Source: Tomocerus qinae (taxonomy: Eukaryota > Arthropoda > Collembola > Entomobryomorpha > Tomoceridae). Taken from it: a stretch of DNA of 64,000 nucleotides. Below, piece after piece: positions 11,101 to 22,013 of this stretch. The stretch covers positions 35,948,201-36,012,200 of the forward strand of contig CM034548.1 in NCBI GenBank assembly GCA_020055645.1, written 5' to 3'. The position numbers and the translations under genes are program-made. Below the pieces are notes generated by a model. It was not told the origin of the DNA. It saw only the letters and a list, made by a program, of their open reading frames with translations, and searched no databases. Numbering within the stretch: position 1 is the stretch's first letter; every line of letters starts with the position of its first letter.

Positions 11101-13047
11101 GCAGAGATTTTAGATGTCAAGGATAACATGAGTGCTGAAATTTTGGGTGCCAAGGATGATGTAAACGCTAAAGTTTTGGATGTCCAAAGTAAAATGGAGG
11201 AAGAACTGTTCCGAAATATTGAGAAACAGGAAAATGAGGTTATTGGCATCGAAGTTGACGTCTCGAATGTAAACAAAGAAGAGATTCCAGATATATTGAT
11301 GACGATCACAGACAATTGCAACGCCGGCTTGGAAGTTGTCGAAAATAAAGTCACCGAGAACAATTTCATGACTAGCAAACTGGACGCTGAGATGTTAGTA
11401 ACAAACGACGATGCAAAGGAAACTAGTGTGAAAGTTTTTGAGGAGGTGGAGAAAGAAACGACTGAGAATTTGAAGGAGGGAGAGTTAAGCTTAAGCCCCA
11501 ATAAATTGTCTGGAGCATTGGATGATACGTTAAAACTCGATGAGGTTATTGAAAGCCCAGCGACCACAAATGGAGCTGTAGAAATCGAGGCAAAGAGCAT
11601 TGTTGAACCTGTTATCGAGAAAAAAGAGAGACTTTCCCCTACTACTTTTGGATCTAAGTTGGGTAACGAGGCGAAGACTTCAAAAGCCGCCACAAATGAA
11701 AAAATAAAGCTGGGTGTAAAAAGTCAAGATGTTAAAAAGTCGGCACCTGTTTCTGGAGTAAAATCAGCTCTATCGTCTACTCCGGCCCCAATTAAGCGCC
11801 CACTAAAATCTGCTCCTGCTACAAGTGCAAAGAGTTCTGGTTTGTCCCCTACTACCGCGATAGCGGCAAAATCATCGACTTCGCCCTCGTCAAGCACACG
11901 CTCTGCCCCAGCAAAACCGGCTACTCCATCTAAAGCATCGACAACGTCACCCAGGGTCTCTGCGAAAACCCTTACTGCAAACCAAAAACCAGCAGCACCC
12001 TTGTCTGCTAAAACCGCAGTGTCCTCCACCAGTACCGCTGCAAAACCGAGACTTGTGGAGAAGAAACTTCCTACTGGAACAAAGCCTTCTGAGACGGCTC
12101 CTAAAGTGCGAATTACTGCGACAACTCTTGCTCCCCGCCCTCCTCTCAAGTCAGCTTTAAAACCAGAGGGCAATGGTACAGCCGATGCCGCAAAGAAGGA
12201 GACCAAACCTACTAAAGTTACTTCGTCGGTCGCAACCAAGACTGCTCCTATAACTAAGCCACCGCTACCGTCATCGTCTAGACCAAAACCGATTGCCGCA
12301 TCGTCAACTTCGGCACCAAAGCCGAAACCAAGGTATTAATCATATTTAATGATATTAATGTATAATGCTATAATATCTCTGTACATCGTTTTGCAGTTCA
12401 GAAAGTGATTTTGTATAATTATCCTGTGTTACAGTTCGGCTCCTCTAGCAGGAACTACAGCCAGCAGCCGAACAGCACCTAGTGCAGCCAGCTCGAAGGT
12501 GGGAATTCGAAAGGAAGGTATGGCCAAACCGCCGACCTCGTTGAATGATAAGAAGCCGGCAAAGGTAGACGCAGCAAAGACTGTCCCTCCGATCAGAAAG
12601 ACTGTAGCCAAAAGTATTACCGAAACGAAGAAGGTTGCAGTAGGAAGCGCCTCTAATAAGTTACCTGCCTCACGGCCGACTGCTCCGAAACCTGCCAAAG
12701 ATCCGAAACTTCCTATAAAGGTAAGTCCACCGACGAATAAAAAATCTGAAGTGGCCCAACACAATGGTGGGATGGAAGAAAATAATACTCTTGGTGTCTC
12801 AAATCCGGATACAACTGCTATGAATGGTGGACTTCCCGGCGCTGAAGCGACCTCTCATTCTAAAAGCTCAGGAGAAACTCTGTCAAATGGTGATGGAAGT
12901 GCTATGGACTCAAATAAAGGAGAGGGGGAGAAACTTATAGACTTTGGAGGTTCTGTTGGCGAGGGAAAGGAAGTTGTTGCCAATGGGAGTAGCGTAGGCG
13001 ATGATGTTTTAAACGGCTCTAAAGAAGCCCCTTTGCTGGAATTTTAA
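8138..13047 (+). CDS. PPM (PP2C)-family Ser/Thr phosphatase, PPM1E/F-like
   Basis: Eight coding exons join in frame: 8138-8295, 8369-8529, 8619-8839, 8935-9270, 9345-9441, 9576-9740, 9830-12332 and 12435-13047, giving 1417 residues. The PP2C domain spans about residues 150-410. Visible motifs are RRSLED (162-167, first motif, usually RxxMED), FAVFDGHNG (188-196, metal-binding Asp192; the usual GG is NG), SGATAV, AGDSQAV, LACDGLWDD (Asp356) and GCGDNITIIVV (Asp400, Asn401). All metal-binding aspartates are present, so an active Mn/Mg-dependent phosphatase is expected. The layout, with an N-terminal helical region before the domain, fits the PPM1E/PPM1F (POPX) group, which in mammals dephosphorylates PAK and CaM kinases. 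Unusual for that group is the roughly 1,000-residue tail: acidic to about residue 960, then Lys/Pro/Ala/Ser/Thr-rich and basic, then acidic again, ending LLEF. The tail resembles the charge layout of microtubule-associated proteins, which is inference only. Confidence 0.88.
10957..11220 (+). repeat. Eight tandem 33-bp (11-residue) coding repeats
   Basis: Within exon 7 of the phosphatase gene, residues 756-843 divide without gaps into eight 11-residue units. Examples are NKLNAEVLSPE, ESMEAEILDVK, DNMSAEILGAK and DDVNAKVLDVQ. The consensus has Ala-Glu-(Val/Ile)-Leu at positions 5-8 and a charged residue at position 11. Hendecads of this kind form either right-handed coiled coils or amphipathic lipid-binding helices. 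DNA identity between units is moderate, so the array is old rather than a fresh slippage product. Confidence 0.8.
12333..12434 (+). other. Last intron of phosphatase gene, possibly retained
   Basis: The intron runs from GTATTA to TTACAG. If it is not removed, the frame stops at 12337-12339 directly after the KPKPRY peptide, giving a 1215-residue form. Splicing instead continues an open Ala/Pro/Lys-rich frame for 203 further residues. The composition match on both sides supports splicing as the main form; retention is a possible alternative end. Confidence 0.6.
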
Positions 13048-15672
13048 ACGATTATTCTCTGATGATGTTACTATTGGTAAGTTAGCTGTTTCCAAAATTC
13101 TGTTAGTACCAATAAAAATAATGAAATCATTTTGTAGTTTAAATTTGAAACACAGCTGTAGCTTACCTAGCATTAAGTTAAACAGTCGAAATGCATTTCA
13201 AAAAAAGTTGAAATAATACTCTAAACATTAGAATTTATTTATAGCTTAGAATATAACGAATTATTATGTATATTAAATGCTATTTGGTACAGGTGGAGTA
13301 GGTTACCAGTTGAGTTATCTTCCTACGCAATATCAGTGGCCTTACTGGCTTTATTCAATCAATGATTCATTGCCTGAAATAAAAAATGTGCTTTAATAAA
13401 CTTATGTAGAGGGCCTGCTTTAAGTGATAAATAAGTAATTCATGGAGTCCCAAATATAAATGTTCATCCGAAGAATTACAGCGCCTTATTCATTTATATG
13501 GCATGGGTAAATATTCTGGTACTTTTAACAGTGGGTCATTGAATAACTTATAACTAATGTTTCTATCGTTCTGCATTTACATTTGAAAAGAATCTCAATA
13601 AAAATTTGATCGTATAAATCTTGTTTTGAGTACTACGCACATTTTTAATTTATTCGCTCTTCATCAAATACAAATTATTGGTCATAAACATATTGTAGCA
13701 AAGTAAAAAAAATGCTGGTTCGCATACTCTAATTAATACCTCAAAAACATAGCAAACAAGTGTATAAATGCAGAATTCAGTATAAGGCTACATACAACTA
13801 ACAAAATATTCCTATAGCTACTTAAATAAGTCATATTTATAAGTCTTCTGTTTCTATTATTTTATAAATCACATCAATATTGCAACAATTAATTAGTGCT
13901 TACTTGCTATTAAATAAAATTGAAGGCCTTGGTTTCATATTCAAACAAAATCATAGTGATCGTTAACCCATATCCCCAACATAGTCATTAAGTCATTACT
14001 CTATTTTTACATGTGCTAACATAATTGCAAAGAGCTAATAGCCATTCTACTCTTCACCATGCATGAATTTAAAGCACGGCTATATTTTTATAATGCTCAA
14101 CATAGATTCATAGAACATCCCACTTGTATATTATAAGTCACGTCTGAAAGTCCTAACAGCAGAACCCAAGGTTGCGTTTCAAAGATAAACACAAGTTGTA
14201 CAAAGCTAGAAACATCTAACATAATGATGCACAAGTATAATTAAATAGCTATCTCATTATCTTTGAGGAATTAAAGTAACTCGTTAACGATGAACGGTTT
14301 CTTTAAATCAATTGTCGGCTAATTTTATATTTTTACTCTTGCAAATTGCTCTTTTCAGGCCAAAGAGGAAATAAATCAGATATAAGCATTCTGAAAGTAT
14401 ACCATCGTAATAATATCAAGACTCGAGACCCAATAAACTCACAGTTGCAGTTGCTTGCATTATGTAGTAGGATTGAAAATTACTTTTGACTAGAATTAAA
14501 TGGACGTAGAGAAGAGAGAAAGGACTTTCGAGGTTTTGAGTCGCTCATGAGTTATGGGGTTGATAACTTGTGTTTATCCTTGGCAGCAAATCTGCTTGTA
14601 TTGAGAGAGTAACTAGTAAAACCACACTGTGGTCGAAAGATCAAGATAATTTAGAACACTAACCAAAATTAACAACAGTTAGAAGCAATTTGCATTCACA
14701 ACAGAGAAACTTAACATTATGCATAATATTATGTACCAAATTAAGCAACCTTAGAGTAAGCATGTATAATATTTTTAATTTTAACTTTTCGACTGCAATA
14801 GTCATACTTTTACATTCACATTTTAAGGTCAAAGGTATGTACAAAAGTAATTGAATATACGTTTCTTAGGCTTCAGTGAGATCCATATGAATGGCATTTT
14901 AAATACAGATTTACAATTACACAGTAACATTGCACTTAATTTTAGAGTCTATTAATCTTGCAGTATCATATAATAAGTGGCAGTAGTCGTAAGTACTCTC
15001 ACTTGCTTGATATGAGTGTTATTCAGTAAGCATTTTACTATCAGATAAAGCTATTTCAAATCGTCAGAGTAATTTTACCTCTCTATAATTTACACATTTT
15101 TTTGTCAAGTGACAGCATAGGCATTGTAATACAATATCGGACGTTCATCGACCAACAGAAAGTATTAGAAACATCTACACATTCCATATTTCTGTTTTTA
15201 ATTTATTGGAAAGCATAGGAAATTGTTAAGGCTTTAGCTGCAAGGAACTATTTGGATCAAAGTGCACGCTTTCGTTGAATGGATATTGATACTGCTTAAT
15301 AATGGAACTGATTATCATAATGCTTTCGATGTGCACATAAATGCTACATTCTTACGAATTCCGAATTGAATACAACCTTAATTAATTAACAATAATACTT
15401 TTATTACATAAGTATTAAAATTATGATAAGAAACCAATACATTCTGACAACAACGTCTGACTTTTCACAAAAATTTAAGATCTCTACCTATCCGAAATTT
15501 TCCGACTTTTGTTTTGTAGCGAGTATAATACTTGTAATTTGATGGCTTTGAAAAAAATAGCCACAATATAATAATAATTCTCAGAAAATTTAGACAACCG
15601 TTAATTTTTTTATAATTGTTACTTCTGTTCCGTTTTGTTTATGATGGGAGAGGGATAGACAGGCGTTTAATA
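13048..15672. other. Convergent 3' untranslated and intergenic region
   Basis: The phosphatase 3' UTR probably ends near 13,600-13,630: AATAAA-type signals occur at about 13393 and 13597 on the plus strand. For the opposing TRIM37 gene, a minus-strand AATAAA (plus-strand TTTATT) lies at about 15397. Between them the sequence is AT-rich with no coding potential that I can defend. Confidence 0.55.
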
Positions 15673-18600
15673 TTATTTGGGCAGAACGGACTTGAGCTTG
15701 CCCACGTGATAAATATTGCCGTTGCGAACGATGAAGTTCGGAGGGCTCCGGCTCTCCTCTTCCGAATTGGTAGTGTCGAAACTGTTGGCGTTTGTAAATA
15801 ATGGTAAACGATCCAATGAATTGACAGAGATCATGTTGATAGTCTCACTGACTACGTTTTCAGGGCTAGCTGCAGGCTCACTTATCGGCACGGTCAACGA
15901 ACTAATTTGAGCTTGACTGGATGCTCTATCCGCTTCCGACTCGGGCTCATTATTTTGAGCACCCAGTGTATTGGAAGGAGTAGTTTCTGTGGTCCCTCTA
16001 AAAAATCAAATGATAATTTATTTATTTGCTTCTTGGCACTTCAAAATATTTAAAAAGGCGGGATAAATAAATTGTAACAGCATTTGATTGAATTAAATAT
16101 TAAGAAACGTATAAGTAGTAAAATAAACCATTTAAATAGGCGAAACTGAAATAAACTGGGGTTCAGTTACTAGACTATATATTTAATACATTTTTCAATT
16201 ACTATTTTCAAACTATCCTCTCTATATAAAAGCCGTAATGGAAATTCCGGATCCCCAAGCATCTACTTCTTTGTGTTTCAAAACAGCTATTACATTACAT
16301 ATTTCAACATTTTTAGCACATTGTAAGTCCTAGGTTTCAGCTTGTAGTCAATGCATATACAAATCATCAATAATTTGGGTTTTAATAATGGAAATACTAA
16401 CCCTAATATCATTAAACTTGACGAAGTATCTTGTGGTAAGGCAACAAATTGTAGTTCATCTAGCAAATTAAAGTAATTTGACGATGATGACGTCAAGGGC
16501 TGTGCGGTGCTGTAACAGGAGAAAATTAAATGTTAGTAAATACTGGACTGGGACACCTTCTGTACAGAATATTATGTTAGAAATATAAAGCATACTCGTC
16601 TGCGTCATTCAGTCCCAAATTATACAGAGTTAAATTGTCAGCGAGGACGCTTCGAGAAGACATGGTCATATCCATATCAGTTTCTTGCACGACTTCCTCG
16701 TCCACATCATTTTCCTCCAGTGTTGACAGCAACATGGCACAATTGGAATCCGACTACAAAGATAAATTCATTAACAATGACATTTTTTTCTAAAGAGAAT
16801 TGATTAATTTACTTCAGTTAACTAATGAGACGTTACTTCAGTATCTGAGTCTTCATCACTCTCATTCCCAACTTCTAACTCGATTTCTCCACAGCTGATT
16901 TGAGCGTTGTATGACAGACCTCGGCGGCTGCGACGTTGAGATTCGTACGCAGCAATTAGCTGCAATTGTTCAGTTCTTTTGTCTTTCTCTTGCTCGTACG
17001 TTTCCCGAGTAATACGACGATCAGGTGAATGGGATTCGTCAGCACTCACTGCGTTTGTGTCTCCTTCGAGTAATTGAAGACGATCCTTCAGTTCTTCTAT
17101 TTTCGCTGATTGTTGGGCACCAGTGTTGAGTAAATGAGAAATGTACCATTGTTGGTCTTTGCATCTCTGGTAATAAGTTGGCGGGCGAACATCAAATCTA
17201 CATTTAAAAAGTATTAATTGTCTCGACCAGTAACCTTTAGTTAGTTTTAACTTATATACGAACCTCAACTTAATACTGTCAGTGACGGTATCTAAGTATC
17301 CCTCAGGCTCTAAAAGGTCTAGTCGGAAAAACCGGTTGTAACCCCAACATTCTCCAACTTCAAAATCGGAAGCAAACTCTCTCATCATATTTTTTGTTGG
17401 GTCATTTGATGCTTGGTAGATCATTTCTATACGGTACTCGTACCTGAGATAATTGCGGAAAATATGTAGATAGATATAATACATGAAAATATATAGTCAC
17501 ATTAATATTACTTGGCAGGTTCCGCTGGGCCGCTAGTTAATTCTAAGAAGACTGACAAATAAGTTCCTCGAACTACGCCATTGCCATCGGGATACACCTT
17601 CAACCGCCAGGACAATCCATGAACTTGAAGTGGCTCAGAGTAAAACGCATCGGCTTTACTGCGAGCTTGACTGAATTTGTTGACGATAAAATAACTGAAG
17701 TCGTAATTAGGAACTAATTCACTAGAATAAAAATACAAAATAATAATCAGTATACCAAAGATAACAATCACTGCTAAAAGACCATTTCCAAACTCATTTA
17801 TTATATTTACAGACCTTTGGAAATCTGCTAAGACAGGTGACAAAGCAAAGGTAGATTTGCTGATAGCATCTTGAATGGTCTTCAGCAATTTGGCACTTTG
17901 TTTGATCAGTTCACTCTTAGGTCCCGAGCTCAGTTGGTTTTCTATCTGTATTCCCAAAAATCATGCAATATTTAATGACAAATAGTTAATATTGACATAG
18001 TTATTATTTATCAATCAGTATACTTCAAACATTGTTTTACCTCACGCAGCAGAGTTTCAACGTCTTCTGACTTCCGAGCCAAATGACTTTTCTGGTTAAC
18101 AAGTGTCATCAACTTAGTTTTTAAATGTGCATCCAATCTAAAAAAAATTAATTAAGTTTTGAAAGCTGTTTATTGTCAATACAAAAAGTTTTGAATCAAT
18201 AATATTAACTTCTGTTACCGAGCAATCATAAGTTCCACGGCATTTCTTATTTCGCGAACTCTCTGATCTTTTGCGGTGCGTATAAAATCAATATTTTTCT
18301 CCACATCCTGTACAGAACTAATTAGCTCCATAAATTTACGTCTCAAACGAGTGACTTGTTCCTTTATTTGCTGACAGTGCAAATTATAAATTTCATCTAA
18401 GGGTTTAAAAGTGTGACCAGTATGAGCAGAACTCCAGAGAGCGCATTCGTGACAAATACAACATTTGCAGGAGCTGCAATAGACAGAAAGCTCTTCCCGC
18501 AAATGAGTGCTGCATCTGAAATGGTCGAAAAATAAATTAATTGTAACTAAATCAAGTCAAAGAAGTCTTGCTCTATTTTTAAATGGGGGGAGTGACATTA

Positions 18601-19083
18601 CCTTTCAGTGTCAACATCAGCCTCAATGAGTGATAAGGCTGAATTTCGTTTCTTTGCAGGAGGATTTTGCTGGAGAGAGTCCAGTTGTTGGGTCACTTCT
18701 TCGGCCCAGCGACAATTCACAACATCCTGAATATGGAGAGGGGCTCGACAGTGTGGACACTGAGATCTTGTTTCCGTTAGCCAGCGGTGAATGCACGGGT
18801 AGCAGCACAATTTAGAGCAATGAGGACACATGTGGGCATCGCGAAGTTTCTCCATGCAGATAAAGCATCGGAAAATCTCCGCCAAGCTCTACTCAATATG
18901 AATTTCATTAATACAAATACACAAAATATCTAAGATGATAAGTTTTATTTATTCCCAGAAATAGTCAGAAACAAACGAATTCAGAAAGACATTTATTGTC
19001 AAATTGCTTTATTAAGTCTACGATTATAATATAGAGATATAAAACATGAGTCTTACCTCCATGGGCTTTTCTTTCAAACTCAT
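15673..19083 (-). CDS. TRIM37: TRIM37-type E3 ubiquitin ligase (RING, B-box, MATH)
   Basis: Eleven exons on the minus strand close one frame of 726 residues: 19083-19057, 18888-18602, 18515-18219, 18137-18041, 17945-17815, 17721-17512, 17443-17264, 17197-16837, 16753-16596, 16509-16402 and 15997-15673. Domains in order are a RING finger at about 17-56 (CFICMEKL to CPHCRAPL), a B-box at about 106-148 ([15 protein letters not shown]), a coiled coil at about 150-240 and a TRAF/MATH domain at about 275-410, including [20 protein letters not shown] and [24 protein letters not shown]-box and MATH align closely with human TRIM37, the ligase mutated in Mulibrey nanism, which acts in peroxisome import, histone H2A ubiquitination and control of centriole proteins. 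The C-terminal half is acidic and Ser-rich and much shorter than the mammalian one (964 residues). Exon 1 encodes only nine residues. Short acidic exons 9-11 are assigned by frame continuity. Confidence 0.93.
17722..17814 (-). other. Stop-free 93-nt intron 5 of TRIM37 gene
   Basis: The intron (GTCTGT to TTCTAG on the minus strand) is a multiple of three and open in the gene's frame. Alignment with the conserved TRIM37 protein, which continues directly into Ser-Glu-Leu-Val-Pro, argues that it is removed. If retained, it would insert 31 residues including a strongly hydrophobic run ([19 protein letters not shown]). A second stop-free intron of 66 nt lies at 17198-17263. Confidence 0.65.
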
Positions 19084-20920
19084 TTTGGTTGCTCCAACAA
19101 CGACAGGAAGATTATAAAGGCAGTATCAGATTCCGGAAATTAACAATTACGTCAGTTATCCAGATTTAAACCTGTCATAAAATAAGTGTAATACAATTAT
19201 TTCCTTTTGCTACACCAGTTCTATTTCATCACAACGTGATTTGATCCTATCAGTAGCTCTGGGTGAATTATATATACTGTTTTGCATTATATTATTATAA
19301 ATATAAAAATACGAATAGTTTTTCGAAACCAATCAGTCAAATTAACTCTTGGTTGAGTAGATTTAATTACAAGGAATTATTACTCTGTAGAATTCTTACG
19401 CACTGTTGTAGTACTCATGACTAATTGCTTTCACTTTTGGTAAATCGTATAATTCAACGCCCTGAAACAAAAGATTTCTCAAACCTTCAGTTGAAGTTCA
19501 CACTTCAGGTTTCATAAACTTTATTTCACTAGTTAAAAGCAAACTTTATACGACATGCGAATTTCAAATTGGATTGGCACAACAATTACTAGTAGAAATG
19601 GTATGAAAATTTTGTCATAGTCATAATAATGACCTAAAATGATACGCTACAAAATAATAAAAAAGGTTACTCTAAAACGGTAAAAACTTATATTGAATAG
19701 AGCTTAATTAAAAGACCAGTTCCACATTGATGTTAGACGACCCTCAACTAGTTAAAGATCTATTTCTTTACAGAATTTATTTACTACCTTCAATTTCAAT
19801 TGTTACAGTTTGAATGTATATCCTGTTACGGTTATTGACCGACAGTTAGTGCAGATTTAAAAGACAAATTGAAAATTTGGAGATGCAGTATGTAGACATA
19901 TGCACTGAACCGCAAAACTAAGATTTCACCATTGCACCAACCAACTACCAGCATCCAAATCTTAACAGTAAAGAACGTTGGAAAAAATGCATAATGTGGT
20001 TTAGTCAAATATAAAAATGCCCAAAATAACAAAAGATGAACTTACTTTTTGATTTATTCGTTGTTCATTGAAGATAAGGCTGAATGGTCCGTTCAATTTA
20101 AACCAATATTGTTAACTATTTCCTAGATTGAAAGTATTGAGTCGAATTGAAGGCAATTAGCGGATTATTTTCTTTAGTCCAGTAACAAACGAAACCAGTC
20201 TAGTAGTGCAATAGTTGATGGCCGAGACCTATTCCGACATCCGAGATTTCACTAAGAGAGCCTAACTGGTTACGGATGAACCGGATTAACTACTAAGGCA
20301 GAGATTTACGTTCCCTAATCTGAGAGAGGCAGGAGGTCTTCTGGGTTCCGTCGCCGTGTGTTGTCATCTGTTCTATTCTATTGTTGTCGTTCTACTTTCT
20401 ACACACAACACAACACACTAACAAGTAACAACACACAACTATTTTCCAATTCAACTCTGCACAGAGGAGATATTATAATTTTACAATTTCATTTACCGCT
20501 CTTGTCAATTTTACATCTTGGCACACCATTCAAATAATTTAAAAGTCCTTGTCCTTCCCTACTATCCCTACTAAAATTGCAGTAAGCTAATAACGGGACA
20601 TGGCCAACTATTCACTGCCACTGCCAAATACCTTACTCATTAGAAGGAATTCTGTGGCAGAATATAGTCTTACTCTTACTATACAGAAGACTGTTGGGAT
20701 TTGGAATAGATTAGTTTTTTAAGTATCTCTTCAAAAGTATTAGATGAAAACCCATGTTAAATGGATTATTAGATGGATGATAATATGGACGCAATGTGTA
20801 TGAGTAGCCAGTTTTACGAAAATGAGTCTTGGACCTTGGATAGGGTCTTTGTTTTTTTGCACAAATGGTTTATATTTGCTGTATTTTATTTCATTTGTGG
20901 TACATAATGGCATAATAAGT
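19084..20920. other. Region upstream of TRIM37
   Basis: The 5' UTR of TRIM37 presumably begins within the first few hundred bases. A GC-richer patch at 20220-20600, containing CA-rich short repeats, could be a promoter or a non-coding leader exon, but I cannot connect it by a definite splice pair. No coding exon is recognised. Confidence 0.45.
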
Positions 20921-20922
20921 TG

Positions 20923-21085
20923 TAATAAATATTGTAGGTTTACTAACTAAGATCAATTAACAAATTACCGAGACTACTCCTGTGATTATTCAATTCTTGT
21001 TTAAATATTGTAGGTTTACAAATTCAGATCAATTAACAAATTACCGAAATTACAAATTACTCCTGTGATTATTCAATTTCTAAAT
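20923..21085. repeat. Imperfect tandem duplication, about 80-bp unit
   Basis: Two adjacent copies (about 20923-21001 and 21002-21085) share TAAATATTGTAGGTTTAC, GATCAATTAACAAATTACCG and CTCCTGTGATTATTCAAT in the same order. The second copy has a small internal insertion. This is read directly from the sequence. Confidence 0.8.
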
Positions 21086-21131
21086 AATTATTCTCTACCC
21101 ACACAACTAACATCCTCTCAGCTTTTTCTCG

Positions 21132-21412
21132 CATTTCTATCCAGTAAGTAACCAATACCTTTAAATAGAAATGTGTCACGTTTCTATCCAGTTAACAGCT
21201 ATTACCTTTAAATAGCAATAGATAGTTTCTAAGCAGTAAAAAACTAGTACCTTTAAATAGCAATGGATAACTTCTAACCACTAAAATAATAGTACCTTTA
21301 AATAGTAAGGGATAACCCACTAAAAACCTAGTACCTTTAAATATAGCTGTGGGTAAAGTTTCTATCCAATTATAATGGCTAGTACCTTTAAATAGCAATG
21401 AGTGGCATACGG
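21132..21412. repeat. Degenerate tandem array with ACCTTTAAATAG core
   Basis: The core ACCTTTAAATA(G) begins at 21157, 21204, 21249, 21294, 21333 and 21384. Spacing is 39-51 bp, and most units also carry TTTCTATCCA or CTTCTAACCA and a GCAAT(G/A)GATA-like box. A detached copy with ACGTTTAAATAG sits at 21773. A minus-strand frame across it reads as repeated LLFKGT, which is a by-product of the repeat and not a gene. Confidence 0.85.
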
Positions 21413-22013
21413 TGAACTGGCCTGAGAAACTGGTCCAAAAGCGAAAATGTGAACTGTTCCAAAACCAAAGGTGAACTGTTCTAATACTACTTTTGAAAAT
21501 TACACTACATATTTTAATTAATTTCAGTCTTGCTTACATTATACATGTCCATTGTCAACCTTTACATGGGAGAAAACAAGTTGTACTTAGCACCGAAGCC
21601 CAGAACCTATGTCACTTTGTCTTTGGAACAGATCACCTCTGACATTGGAACAATTCATCTTTGTCATTAGAACAATTCATCTCTACCTTTTTATATGTAG
21701 TGGTTGCAGGCCAGTTTACCTACATCCCAATAAGTCATGTTTCTCTTTAATTAACAGCTATTACGTTTAAATAGCATTGTGTCGCCTTCCTATTCTACTC
21801 ACTATAACTACTAAACAACTATTCATAACTATTCCTATGTAATAGCAATTTCTTGTCCCATTTTATTATTAACCTAATTCTACAGTACACCATTAAAAAT
21901 TCATTGTAAATATAAAATTCATTTCTATGCCGGTAATATTTAAAACATATTATTTAATTGAATGATTATAGCTTTGGCGAGAATATTATAGTAAACCCTG
22001 TAACCGTCCGACC

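Noticed and set aside
10959-11693. 244-residue minus-strand frame opposite the phosphatase tail
   Set aside because: A shadow of the repetitive acidic coding exon; it has no splice sites or motif of its own. The same applies to 11724-12239 and 12429-12764.
21192-21398. Minus-strand frame with repeated LLFKGT
   Set aside because: Produced by the ACCTTTAAATAG tandem repeat, not by a gene.
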